Shown piece after piece: positions 9,639 to 18,214 of a stretch of 64,000 nt of DNA. The notes under the pieces were generated by a model. It searched no databases. It worked only from the letters and a program-made list of their open reading frames with translations, and had not been told where the DNA came from. This stretch comes from Eudoraea chungangensis. Its GTDB lineage: Bacteria > Bacteroidota > Bacteroidia > Flavobacteriales > Flavobacteriaceae. The stretch spans positions 1 to 64,000 of the forward strand of contig NZ_JARDUB010000006.1 in the NCBI RefSeq assembly GCF_029360665.1. The letters are read 5' to 3'. The translations under genes and the position numbers were made by a program. Position 1 is the stretch's first letter; every line of letters starts with the position of its first letter.

Positions 9639-11213
9639 TTATTTTTCATTAAATAACAGGCCATGATCAAGCAGGGGTATTTTAAAATCTTCTAATTCTG
9701 GCTCCGTTCGTTCTTCCTTAAAAATCTTTGCCGCTTTTTCTAAGGTTTCGGGATGTAAATTGGCCACATTGTTCTCTTCCGCTGGATCGATTTTTAAGTT
9801 ATATAGCTCTAGCGTGGGAGTTTCTTCATTTTTTAAGTTTTGTCGTAAGACTTTCCAATCTCCCATTCGGAGCGCCACCTGTCCGCCGTAGCTTGGAAAT
9901 TCCCAATACAGGAATTCGTGTTCCTTTTGTTTATTGCTCTCAAAAAGTGTAGGAGAGATACTTATACCATCGGTATCCTCAGGTACCTCAAACCCAACTA
10001 TATCTCCAAAGGTTGCCAACATATCGTAGTGAGCAGAAATATGATCACTTTTAGTACCCGGCATTATCTTATTTGGCCAGGAAGCTATCATAGGTATGCG
10101 AATTCCACCTTCGTAAAGAAAGCCCTTTCCTCTACCGTATTGTCCATCAAAGGGTTTGGCACTTTCAAAATAGACAGGGTCTGCACCGCCGGCATAACTG
10201 GGTCCATTATCAGAAGTGAAAATGATTAGTGTATTCTCGTAGATTCCCTCGTCTTTTAATTGTTGTATTAATTTCCCAATATTTTCATCAAGGTAGGATA
10301 CCATTGCGGCATAAGCGGCATGGGGGTTTTTATGAGAGAAATAGCGATTTCTACCTCCAGAGAGATAGGGTTCTTCTTCCCCAAACTTATGGGAATAATA
10401 GTCTACCCATTTTTGTGGAGCCTGAAGAGCAACATGAGGAATAGGGGTGGCCCAATACAAGAAAAATGGATTTCTTTTATTTTCTTCCACAAAGTTGCTT
10501 AGTTCCTTATACATTAATTCGGGGGCATAGTCTGTTAGACTGTAGTCGGTATAACTATTTGGATCATTGGGATTTGCCCCCTCTGGAAAAGGTGTATTGG
10601 GTGCAATAGTGTCATTTTGCAAGGCTACTCGCTTCCTGTTTTTATATAGATGTAATGGATAGTAGGTATGCGCCTGTCTTTGGCAATTATAACCATAGAA
10701 AAAGTCGAATCCCATTTCATTAGGTATAGAATGCGTATGAGGAGCCCCGAGTCCCCATTTACCAACTAGTCCAGTGGTATATCCCGCCTTTTTAAAATGG
10801 TGAGCCATGGTAACTGTAGATTTGGGCATTGGTCCCTGCCCCTCCAAAGTAGAGTCTTTGGCCATAGCCCTGTAATTCCATACATCCCCTCTTTCTTTCC
10901 ATTCCGAATTACTTCGAATGTAGGCGTGCCCTGCATGTTTCCCTGTTAGCAACATAAAACGCGCTGGGGCGCAAACCGGTGCGCTAGTATAATGCTGGGT
11001 AAAGAGCATTCCAGAACTTGCTAAGGCATCTATATTAGGGGTCTCAATTAATTTTTGTCCATAGGCACCTATATCTGCATAGCCTAAATCGTCTGCCAGA
11101 ATATAGATAATATTTGGTTTTGGATTGGGAGAATTAGTGGGTTCGGTAGCTTCCCTGTTTTTACAGGAAGCCAGAATTACGATTATGAACAAAAAGAGTA
11201 ATGCATGTTTCAT
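9639..11213 (-). CDS. lipoprotein sulfatase (formylglycine type)
   Basis: This 524-aa lipoprotein has the lipobox LASC with Cys17. The sulfatase core is clear: NIIYILADDLGYADIG (metal aspartates 41/42) and CAPARFMLLTGKHAGH, in which Cys81 of the C-x-P-x-R motif is the residue matured to formylglycine. TSDNGPSY and VGKWGLG are further active-site segments. No formylglycine-generating enzyme lies in the window, so maturation must come from elsewhere. It is upstream of, and co-directional with, the GH29 fucosidase. The exact sulfate ester cannot be read from sequence. Confidence 0.92.
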   Translation of the reverse strand: MKHALLFLFIIVILASCKNREATEPTNSPNPKPNIIYILADDLGYADIGAYGQKLIETPNIDALASSGMLFTQHYTSAPVCAPARFMLLTGKHAGHAYIRSNSEWKERGDVWNYRAMAKDSTLEGQGPMPKSTVTMAHHFKKAGYTTGLVGKWGLGAPHTHSIPNEMGFDFFYGYNCQRQAHTYYPLHLYKNRKRVALQNDTIAPNTPFPEGANPNDPNSYTDYSLTDYAPELMYKELSNFVEENKRNPFFLYWATPIPHVALQAPQKWVDYYSHKFGEEEPYLSGGRNRYFSHKNPHAAYAAMVSYLDENIGKLIQQLKDEGIYENTLIIFTSDNGPSYAGGADPVYFESAKPFDGQYGRGKGFLYEGGIRIPMIASWPNKIMPGTKSDHISAHYDMLATFGDIVGFEVPEDTDGISISPTLFESNKQKEHEFLYWEFPSYGGQVALRMGDWKVLRQNLKNEETPTLELYNLKIDPAEENNVANLHPETLEKAAKIFKEERTEPELEDFKIPLLDHGLLFNEK

Positions 11214-11505
11214 TCGGTAATGCTTTGTTTGTATTTTATAAAAGTCCTTATATACAGGTAAGATAAGGTTTTCTGCAGATATTTTGCGTCCTAGATAAAA
11301 CCCGGAAAAGTCTGTCTTTTTGAAGTCGACTTTTGTTTATTTGGTAACTTTATATGTTATTTTTTAAATTATACGTATTTTGGGCCGTCTAAATTTGAGA
11401 AAAATAAGACTATCTTATTGAGACGAGAAAAGTTGTTTAAGATTTTAGTCCTTGGTTATTTTTATAATTAATGGGATTATAAAAAGAATTAAAAAAAAGA
11501 AAATT

Positions 11506-13611
11506 ATGAAAACTATGAAAAAATTAAAGTACAGTTTTGGTGTGCTCCTTGTACTCTTTATGAGTTGTTCGTCAGATGATAAAGCCCCAACAAATGTTGC
11601 CCCATCAAATTTAGTAGTTACCTCAGATATTAGCGATGATGGATCCGGTGAAGTAGCGTTTAGTGCAACAGCACAAAATGCTACCTCCTTTTCGTTTGAT
11701 TTTGGTGATGGCACATCCCAAGAATCTCTAACCGGAACTGTGGTCAAGGTATACGAAATGGGAGGTCAAAACACTTATAATGTTACCGTTACTGCAAATG
11801 GTACTGGTGGCTTAAGTGTTTCTAGCTCAATAGAAATTTCTGTAACCAGCGATGCTGGAGATTCTGCCAACGCGGAGATAATTAATCTTTTAACCTCTGG
11901 GAGCTCTAAAACTTGGTATTTGGCAGCGGCGCAGCCAGGACATCTGGGCGTGGGTCCTGCCCGAGAAGGTATTGATGGTGATTGGTGGTATCCTAAGTGG
12001 TATTCAGCCCAGGCATATGAGAAATGCAGTGATGGTGCCTCGGATTGTTTTTGTGATGACGAACTGACTTTTTCTGTAAATGGTAGCGGGGAAATCAGCT
12101 ATGAACTCGATAATAAAGGAAGAACGTTTTTTAATGCGTCGCATAAAGATGTAGTAGGTGGCACAGAGGCAGAAGATTTTTGTTATCAATTTGATACCTC
12201 AGGTACTAAAACCATTTCCTTGTCGATGGTTTCAGGAAATGTTCCTGATGCCGAAACAACGGGAGTACAAATGGACTTCTCGGATGGTGGCTTCATGAGT
12301 TATTACGTGGGGTCTTCTTCCTATGAAATCCTCTCCATAGATGAGGATCTTCTATATGTTAGGACCTATGATGCAGCCAACCCTGATTTAGCATGGTATC
12401 ATCGGTTTTCATCCGAACCAGCTGTGGGGGGTGGAGACGAGAAACTTGAAACTATATATAATACTCTGGTGTGGTCCGATGAATTTGATGTGAATGGAGC
12501 ACCAAATCCATCCAATTGGACCTATGATCTTGGTGCAGGTGGCTGGGGTAATAACGAGGCCCAAACCTATACCGACGATCCTGCCAATGTAATTGTGGAA
12601 GATGGTTTTCTTAAAATTACTGCTATTTCTGAAGGAGGTGAAAATGCCGTGTATTATTTTGATGATATTAGTCTTACTAATACTGGAGGCGCCTCTTCTT
12701 CAATAAATGATTTTGAGGGTACACCTCCGGTATTCAATAATTTTGGTGGTGCCTCAACTGTGGTCATTCCTAATCCCGACGCCTCCGGCATCAATACTTC
12801 CTCCACGGTTGGAGAATCAACAAAACCTATTGGATCTGAAACTTTTGCGGGGTCTTTCTTTGATTTAGCTGCCCCATTAGACTTAGCTACTTATACGAGT
12901 ATTAGTATGAAGACTTGGTCTCCAAAAGAAGGAGCGGTGGTTAAAATAAAACTAGAAAATTCTGCCAATGCTGATGAGAATTATGAGGTTGACATGAATA
13001 CTACAGTTACGGAGGCATGGGAAGAATTAGTTTTCGACTTCAGTTCTGCACCGGCATATACGTATGATAGAGTGGTGGTTTTCTTTGATTTTGGGGTTAG
13101 TCCGGTTGGTGCCTATACGTCGGCGAGGATTAAGTCCGAAAACCTCTATGAATTCACCTATGGAAGAGTGGAAGTAAGAGCGAAACTTCCTTCTGGTGGA
13201 GGAACCTGGCCTGCTTTATGGGCGTTAGGAGCTAACTTTGCAGAGGTAGGATGGCCTACTTGCGGTGAAATAGATATTATGGAACACGTTGGTAATAAGG
13301 CAAATGTTACCTCCAGTGCGCTTCACTATCCGGGTAATTTTGGAGGAACAGCGGTATTCGGAGAAGTCCCGATTCCGTCAGCTACTTCTGAATTTCATAA
13401 CTATACGGTAGAATGGACTCCGGAAAGTATTAAGTTCGTTGTGGATGATGAGTTTATTCATCTGAGTTTTGTGAATTCTGATCAAACACCCTTTAATGCT
13501 GATTTCTTTTTTATCATGAACATCGCCATGGGAGGAACCTTAGGAGGAGCAATAGACCCTGGCTTTACGCAGGATACTATGGAGGTAGACTATATAAGAG
13601 TTTACCAGTAA
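11506..13611 (+). CDS. GH16 beta-glucanase lipoprotein with PKD domain and an inserted module
   Basis: The start at 11506 places the lipoprotein signal (LLVLFMSCSS) correctly and gives 701 aa. Domains: a PKD fold (FSFDFGDGTS, ~40-110), a Trp/Tyr-rich glycan-binding-like domain (~125-305), then GH16. The GH16 N-terminal strands begin at LVWSDEFD (Asp325-Asp328) and run to FLKITAIS (~375). The catalytic half resumes at YTSARIK (537) with GGTWPALWALG and GEIDIMEH, Glu588 nucleophile and Glu593 acid/base. Residues ~380-536 (nt ~12643-13113) are a module that does not belong to GH16. The motifs fit laminarinase-type endo-beta-1,3-glucanases. A terminator follows. Confidence 0.92.
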   Translation: MKTMKKLKYSFGVLLVLFMSCSSDDKAPTNVAPSNLVVTSDISDDGSGEVAFSATAQNATSFSFDFGDGTSQESLTGTVVKVYEMGGQNTYNVTVTANGTGGLSVSSSIEISVTSDAGDSANAEIINLLTSGSSKTWYLAAAQPGHLGVGPAREGIDGDWWYPKWYSAQAYEKCSDGASDCFCDDELTFSVNGSGEISYELDNKGRTFFNASHKDVVGGTEAEDFCYQFDTSGTKTISLSMVSGNVPDAETTGVQMDFSDGGFMSYYVGSSSYEILSIDEDLLYVRTYDAANPDLAWYHRFSSEPAVGGGDEKLETIYNTLVWSDEFDVNGAPNPSNWTYDLGAGGWGNNEAQTYTDDPANVIVEDGFLKITAISEGGENAVYYFDDISLTNTGGASSSINDFEGTPPVFNNFGGASTVVIPNPDASGINTSSTVGESTKPIGSETFAGSFFDLAAPLDLATYTSISMKTWSPKEGAVVKIKLENSANADENYEVDMNTTVTEAWEELVFDFSSAPAYTYDRVVVFFDFGVSPVGAYTSARIKSENLYEFTYGRVEVRAKLPSGGGTWPALWALGANFAEVGWPTCGEIDIMEHVGNKANVTSSALHYPGNFGGTAVFGEVPIPSATSEFHNYTVEWTPESIKFVVDDEFIHLSFVNSDQTPFNADFFFIMNIAMGGTLGGAIDPGFTQDTMEVDYIRVYQ

Positions 13612-13633
13612 TCTAACTATATATTATAAAAAA

Positions 13634-13663
13634 AGCTGGTGACTTGCGTTACCGGCTTTTTTG
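13634..13663 (+). terminator. intrinsic terminator after the GH16 gene
   Basis: An AGCTGGTGAC/GTTACCGGCT stem (10 bp with wobble pairs) around a TTGC loop is followed by a T-run, 22 bases after the GH16 stop codon. Confidence 0.75.
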
Positions 13664-13757
13664 TTGATAGAGATATTCTTTTTTTAGCTAGAAGTAATCT
13701 TTTTATAAAGACCCGGCTTCCATTAGCTAAAAAGGTACAAACCATATAGTCTTTCGT

Positions 13758-13775
13758 CTTCTTCTTCTTCTTCTT
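13758..13775. repeat. (CTT)6 microsatellite
   Basis: There are six tandem CTT units directly abutting the mnmE-end-like repeat. Read on the minus strand they continue the MnmE-like peptide IFANFCIGK with five Glu codons, so the reading frame runs on where MnmE would stop. Confidence 0.8.
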
Positions 13776-13791
13776 TCCCGATACAGAAATT
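13774..13791 (-). repeat. left copy of mnmE-3'-end direct repeat (att-like)
   Basis: These 18 bases are identical to 18513-18530, inside the last codons of mnmE, and lie in the same orientation 4739 bp away. The similarity runs a little further: on the minus strand the codons for IFANFCIGK are kept, with only three changes, all at third positions. The segment matches the 18-bp core (TTCTGTATYGGKAA..) used by SGI1-type islands that insert at the trmE/mnmE 3' end. The repeat is seen directly; its role as an attachment site is inference. Confidence 0.65.
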
Positions 13792-13938
13792 AGCGAAAAT
13801 ATAGTTGTACCTTAAGTAGAATAATGATATCCTTTTAATTTTTTGTTGAAAACATACTACAAGAAAATGCTAAGTAAAACTTAATTTGGAAGTAGGCCAG
13901 ATAGCTGTGTTTTAACTTCTTAGTGCTAGTAATTTTAT

Positions 13939-15702
13939 TTATAATGATTTTATAAAACTATCAAAATCTAAATCTTTATCAATATTCAATTTTTGTTTTA
14001 ATCGGTATTTGGAAGTATGGATACTTGAGGGAAGAACATTCAGAATATCGGCTATTTCATTATTGTTCAATCCCATTTTTACATAAGAAGCTAACCGCAA
14101 TTCTTTGTCCGTAATTCTGCCGCACAAGGCTTTTAACTGGTCTTCAAAATTTTCGTGGACTTGGGAGAAATATGATTTGAAAACCTCCCAGTCTTTATCC
14201 GCGGCACTTTGTTTTTTTAGGAGCATTACAATCCTTTTGAATTCTATCTTAAACTGTTCAGGGGAATTTTTCACCTTTTCTAAGTTGTCCTTTAATTCGG
14301 CAATAAATCTACTTTTTTGAACCAAATGCAATGTCTGGCTGGCCAATTCCTTCCTTTTATAAGCTAGTTCTTGCTTATAGATTGCCTCCTGCTTTTCCCT
14401 TGCTAAACGATTTTTTTTCATACGCTGTCTAAAACCAAAAAATATCAGACCAGATAGTGCCAAGGCAGTAAACATCCCTCCTGCATACATTCCTTTTCTT
14501 AAATTACTAATTTCCACATCTTGGTTTAAGGTTATAATTTCTTCTTTTTGAAGTGCTATTTCTGTCTCTTTCATTTCTGTTTGGTACTGTACCTCCAATT
14601 CATTGATCTGGTCTATTTTTTCTTTTTGGAAAATGGAATCATGTGCCACAAAATGCTTCTTCCCGTATTCGTAAGCAGTTTTATAATTACCAATCTTTGC
14701 ATAGGTTTCGGCAATCTTCAATAGAATATCTTTAGCTTCCACTTTGGCCCCATTCGTAAGGGCTAAATGCAGACTTTCTTCATAATTCTTCAAGGCCATT
14801 GTAAAATAATCCTGTTCAAAAAAAACATTGCCAATATTGCGACTTGCTGTGACCATGGTAGCCTGATCATTTATAGACCTTGCTTCATTAAAGGAATCAT
14901 TATAATACTTTAGTGCATTTGCAGTTTCGCCTATTTCTAAATAGACATCACCTATATGCCCGTATTCTTCGGCTGCTTCCACCCTGTAATCGTTATCAAT
15001 AAAAAATTTCAGGGATGAGAAATATAACTCCAAAGCTTCGTTATATTTTGTTTCTTTATAATAATTAGTAGCCAGGTTTGAGCGCGATATAGCTAAACAC
15101 CATGGATCATCATATTCTAAACATACCTTTTCAGTTTTTTGAAAATAGTCGTTAGAAAGTTCAAGATTCTCCAATTCGGAATGAATGACACCAATATTAA
15201 AATAAGCCGCTGAACGGATATATTCATTGTCACCTAAATCTTTGGATAATTTGATAGAAGTCATATAGCTTTCGACCGCTTCTTTGAGTCTCCCTAAATG
15301 TTTTAACGGTATTCCTAAGTTATTATAGCATAACTCGGTCATGGGTTTGTTTTTGACTTTAACAAAAGAATCTATTGCCATTTCCAATTCTCTAACAGCA
15401 GTTAAATAATGGCCTATATTTGTCTTGTATTTACCTTGGTCGTAAAGTAAATACCCGTGTAAGTTGGTACTTAGCTCTGTATTGAGGGACAGAGTCAAAG
15501 CGGAATCCAAATAGGGCTTCGCTTTAGCAGGATTTTTTCTAATATAGGAATTAAAGAGTGCACGATAAGTCCAAATTAAGGCGGTGTCTTTTTGTTTGGG
15601 AATTAAACGCAACAAACTATCTATCCGTTTTTGGTCTTGCCCTGAGGACAATAGCGGAAAAATTATTAGCAATAATAGTGGCCATTTCTTCATATTATAC
15701 AC
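13939..15702 (-). CDS. TPR / transmembrane / LuxR-type HTH regulator
   Basis: This 587-aa protein has a signal peptide (KKWPLLLLIIFPLLSSGQ). The next start, ATG at 15693, is equally possible. About residues 60-360 are repeated TPR helices (e.g. LKEAVESYMTSIKLSKDLGD, YNEALELYFSSLKF). A coiled segment, one membrane span (~403-425, GGMFTALALSGLIFFGF) and a cytoplasmic region follow. The C-terminal ~60 residues are a LuxR/GerE-like helix-turn-helix (TDKELRLASYVKMG, NNEIADILNV, SIHTSKYRLKQKL). Such TPR-TM-HTH proteins are one-component regulators in Bacteroidota. It is divergent from the cytolysin gene across 324 bp and is its most likely regulator (inference from position). Confidence 0.85.
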   Translation of the reverse strand: MYNMKKWPLLLLIIFPLLSSGQDQKRIDSLLRLIPKQKDTALIWTYRALFNSYIRKNPAKAKPYLDSALTLSLNTELSTNLHGYLLYDQGKYKTNIGHYLTAVRELEMAIDSFVKVKNKPMTELCYNNLGIPLKHLGRLKEAVESYMTSIKLSKDLGDNEYIRSAAYFNIGVIHSELENLELSNDYFQKTEKVCLEYDDPWCLAISRSNLATNYYKETKYNEALELYFSSLKFFIDNDYRVEAAEEYGHIGDVYLEIGETANALKYYNDSFNEARSINDQATMVTASRNIGNVFFEQDYFTMALKNYEESLHLALTNGAKVEAKDILLKIAETYAKIGNYKTAYEYGKKHFVAHDSIFQKEKIDQINELEVQYQTEMKETEIALQKEEIITLNQDVEISNLRKGMYAGGMFTALALSGLIFFGFRQRMKKNRLAREKQEAIYKQELAYKRKELASQTLHLVQKSRFIAELKDNLEKVKNSPEQFKIEFKRIVMLLKKQSAADKDWEVFKSYFSQVHENFEDQLKALCGRITDKELRLASYVKMGLNNNEIADILNVLPSSIHTSKYRLKQKLNIDKDLDFDSFIKSL

Positions 15703-16026
15703 ATCTTTTAGGTTAAAATGCAGTGGTGATTCTGGTAAAAACGCCTCTTTTATAAAGATAATGTAATAGAATGAAGATTTTAATCTTAAAAGCGTCTTGT
15801 CTAGGATTTGTATAGACTATTGTAATCTAGGTGTATGGATAAAAATAATTTAAATAATTGATTTTGAATTAGTTAAATATTAATTGTACATTTTTATAAT
15901 TGGTATGTCTAGGCCGTAATTAGTATTCAGAATTAAATTTGTATATGTTTTGTCTAGACTTATTTTTAGGTGAGGCCTGTTTTCTGAGCTAGGTTTGAGA
16001 TGTTGAATCTTAAAAACCAAGAAGTT
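15703..16026. promoter_or_regulatory. divergent regulatory region between TPR-HTH regulator and cytolysin
   Basis: The region is AT-rich and holds three copies of TGTCTAG(G/A), starting at 15798, 15906 and 15951. The last lies in the perfect palindrome GTCTAGAC (15952-15959), and a fourth TCTAG is at 15826. A TAAATTTG box at 15934-15941 matches the Bacteroidota -7 consensus TAnnTTTG, 85 bases before the cytolysin ATG. The repeated motif could be an operator for the divergent HTH protein. This is inference. Confidence 0.4.
15934..15941 (+). promoter_or_regulatory. candidate -7 box for the cytolysin gene
   Basis: TAAATTTG fits the Bacteroidota -7 consensus TAnnTTTG exactly. No clean TTTG lies at the usual distance upstream, so the call rests on one box. 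Confidence 0.3.
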
Positions 16027-17646
16027 ATGAAAACAAATCAATCACTATTGAAAAGAACTTTACGAATATTATCATTCGTAGCCCTATTAGTCTTCTTTGC
16101 TTGTAGTAAAGAAGAACTAACCCTTGATGATGGAACCGTGCCTCAATTTTCAAATAACGATGCATCAGACTTTGATGCAGCCATTGCCAATTTAAGTTTT
16201 TTTGTACAACCAGAAGAGTCTGATATTGAACCCAATGGGACAGAGGAAACGACACGAGCAGGGGATACCGAGTATGCATGCACCACCCAAAACTATAAGG
16301 GAGCACCTGGGTACAATGAACTCTTTATGTTGGATCCTACCACAGATGTCATTTATCCAGGTTCCATGTTAAAAGGAGAGTCTATTCCTTCAGGTGAATA
16401 TATTAGAATAAATGAGGATCGGGCCCCAATTACGATTTCTACATCTTTTAGTAATATAGACGGTAAGCCCTCAGTAACCATAGAAAATCCTAACTTGATT
16501 AGTAACGTCAGGGCTGGTATCCAAGAGCTTTTGAACCGGGAAGTAAATGGATCTACGGCCGCACAGCTTATTTCGGATGAATATGAAGTGTATTCAGAGG
16601 AACATGTGTCCATTGCATTAGCGGCGAATTATAGGAGTAGAGCAAAAGAGATTTCGGGAAATTTTGATTTTAGTTCCTCTTCGGTTAAACGCAAGTATGT
16701 GTTGAAATTCGTTCAAAAATATTTTACCCTGGATTTGGATTCCCCTGGAAAATTGCCAAGCGATTTATTTACCTCTTTACCAAGTATCGAAAGCTTAGGG
16801 TCTACTAGCCCTGTATATGTCTCCTCCGTAACCTATGGGAGAATGGTTTTGTATACCGTAGAATCCCAAGCATCCCTTACTGAGGTAAAGGCTGCTTTTG
16901 AAGCTGCATACAATATTGGGAAAAATGAAGGCGGAGCATCTCTGGAAGGCGCCTATAAAAGTTTGTTCCAAGAATCCAATGTTAAAGTCATCATAGTGGG
17001 AGGAGATGGCAATAGTGCTGCCCAAGCGGTAGCGGGTATTGCAGACAACCCAACTCAAATTTATGATTTTATTGCTGAAGGGGGTAATTATTCTAAAGAC
17101 TCTCCTGGGGCACCCATATCCTATAAGCTTAGTTATGTTAAAGAGGGCTTTCCAACGGCTAAAGTGGTTTTGTCTACCGAATATCAGGCAAGAAATTGTG
17201 ATTTGGCGTATCCGGAGTATGAAATCACTATTGTTGATCTTAATGTAACAAATACGCCAGGTTTTCCTAGCAATGAAGGGGATCATTTAGAAATTTGGGG
17301 CTCTGTGGAAGGAGAGCTAAAGAAAGATGGACAAAGAGTAGGGAGTAGGGTAAGATGGGTTAGAGCAAGTGATAATGACCTTCAAATTAATATATCTAAA
17401 AATCATCCGATTGGGCAAAAGTTGACTGTTGAAGTAGAAAGACCAGACTATGACGTTGACTATATTGAGATAAAGGGAGATCTTAATGACAAAGATTCGT
17501 TTAGCAGCCAAAACTTAGGAGTAAGATCATACAAGATTTTTTTGAAAGACTTAGTGTTGAACGATTCTTATACTCATACATTAGTGTTCGATGAAGTAGC
17601 TTATCATGAGGTTAAAGCAACATTTCTTATAGAAAGGACGAAATAA
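16027..17646 (+). CDS. cholesterol-dependent cytolysin family (thiol-activated cytolysin-like) lipoprotein
   Basis: The start at 16027 gives 539 aa with a lipobox (LVFFAC, Cys26). Residues ~80-390 follow domains 1-3 of perfringolysin-type cytolysins: DVIYPGSMLKG (CDC TYPGALQ), the PSDLF membrane-hairpin region, YVSSVTYGRMVLYTVES (CDC NVAYGRT), VIIVGGDG with the conserved Gly-Gly pair at 325-326, and GAPISYKLSYVK (CDC PAYPISYTSVFLK). The last ~150 residues replace domain 4. The Trp-rich undecapeptide is absent, so cholesterol binding is not expected. CDC-like proteins are known in Bacteroidota, some acting on bacteria. Lipid anchoring at the cell surface is inferred. It lies divergent from a TPR-HTH regulator and is followed by a strong terminator. 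Confidence 0.85.
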   Translation: MKTNQSLLKRTLRILSFVALLVFFACSKEELTLDDGTVPQFSNNDASDFDAAIANLSFFVQPEESDIEPNGTEETTRAGDTEYACTTQNYKGAPGYNELFMLDPTTDVIYPGSMLKGESIPSGEYIRINEDRAPITISTSFSNIDGKPSVTIENPNLISNVRAGIQELLNREVNGSTAAQLISDEYEVYSEEHVSIALAANYRSRAKEISGNFDFSSSSVKRKYVLKFVQKYFTLDLDSPGKLPSDLFTSLPSIESLGSTSPVYVSSVTYGRMVLYTVESQASLTEVKAAFEAAYNIGKNEGGASLEGAYKSLFQESNVKVIIVGGDGNSAAQAVAGIADNPTQIYDFIAEGGNYSKDSPGAPISYKLSYVKEGFPTAKVVLSTEYQARNCDLAYPEYEITIVDLNVTNTPGFPSNEGDHLEIWGSVEGELKKDGQRVGSRVRWVRASDNDLQINISKNHPIGQKLTVEVERPDYDVDYIEIKGDLNDKDSFSSQNLGVRSYKIFLKDLVLNDSYTHTLVFDEVAYHEVKATFLIERTK

Positions 17647-17674
17647 AACCAATAAAATAGTAGGTTAGTACTTC

Positions 17675-17727
17675 GGACGGCACCTAAAGTTGCGATTCAA
17701 CAACTTGGTGTCGTCTGTTGTTTTTTA
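17675..17727 (+). terminator. intrinsic terminator after the cytolysin gene
   Basis: A long hairpin pairs GGACGGCACC with GGTGTCGTC, and AAGTTG with CAACTT internally. It is followed by TTGTTTTTTAT, about 30 bases after the stop codon. Confidence 0.75.
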
Positions 17728-17739
17728 TCTAATGCATTG

Positions 17740-18030
17740 CTCTTCCCTTGGATGAGGTTTTTTTAGAAAAAATAAACAAGTTCTTTATTAAATGGTGGTT
17801 CTACAAGAAATCTGCTATTTACGTAGCCAGAAGGGGATGAGCTAGGTTCTGGAGGAAAAATACAGGAATATGGCTTTCTTGGATTAGTTTTGTTTGTGAT
17901 CTTGTTGATTCCCGGAACAGGATGCTATGTAGGGAGTATAGCAGCTTATTTATTTTAAATTGAAAAACAGAAGGCCTTTTTTTGCCACTACTATTTGGTT
18001 TTTTTCTCATGCCTAAATATTTGGTTTGCT
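17740..18030 (+). pseudogene. remnant of a small multidrug export protein (PF06695-like)
   Basis: Reading across frames on the plus strand gives KFFIKWWFYKKSA (about 17780-17820), then after a frameshift EYGFLGLVLFV-LIPGTGCYVGSIAAYLF (17866-17955), a stop, and IEKQKAFF followed by another shift. The Trp-rich basic segment, the G-L-V-L-F-V / P-G-T-G / A-A-Y-L order and the KAFF segment match the small multidrug export family, whose usual form has PLPGTGAWTG. Multiple frameshifts, a stop and loss of both ends mark it as a pseudogene. The 63-aa antisense frame at 17819-18010 is not a gene. Confidence 0.5.
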
Positions 18031-18214
18031 ACGCTTAAAAGCATGAGAGGGATTTAATGTATTGCTTACATTAATTTATTTGGTTTGGGAATATCAATAC
18101 ACTACTGCATAAATATTTTTTGAATAAGTTTAATCCCTAGCGTCCTATTTAAACATACAAAATTTTCATATTGAGAAGCTATGATTTTATAGGTTAGCGA
18201 TTTGGTTTAGTTCT

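Noticed and set aside
16795-17286. 163-aa minus-strand open frame inside the cytolysin gene
   Set aside because: It is a shadow: the plus strand clearly encodes the cytolysin, and the antisense protein has no recognisable motif.
16027-17646. Classical cholesterol-binding undecapeptide
   Set aside because: No ECTGLAWEWWR-like sequence exists in the C-terminal 150 residues, so cholesterol targeting is not asserted.
17819-18010. 63-aa minus-strand open frame
   Set aside because: It is antisense to the multidrug-export remnant, has no family features and no plausible start context.
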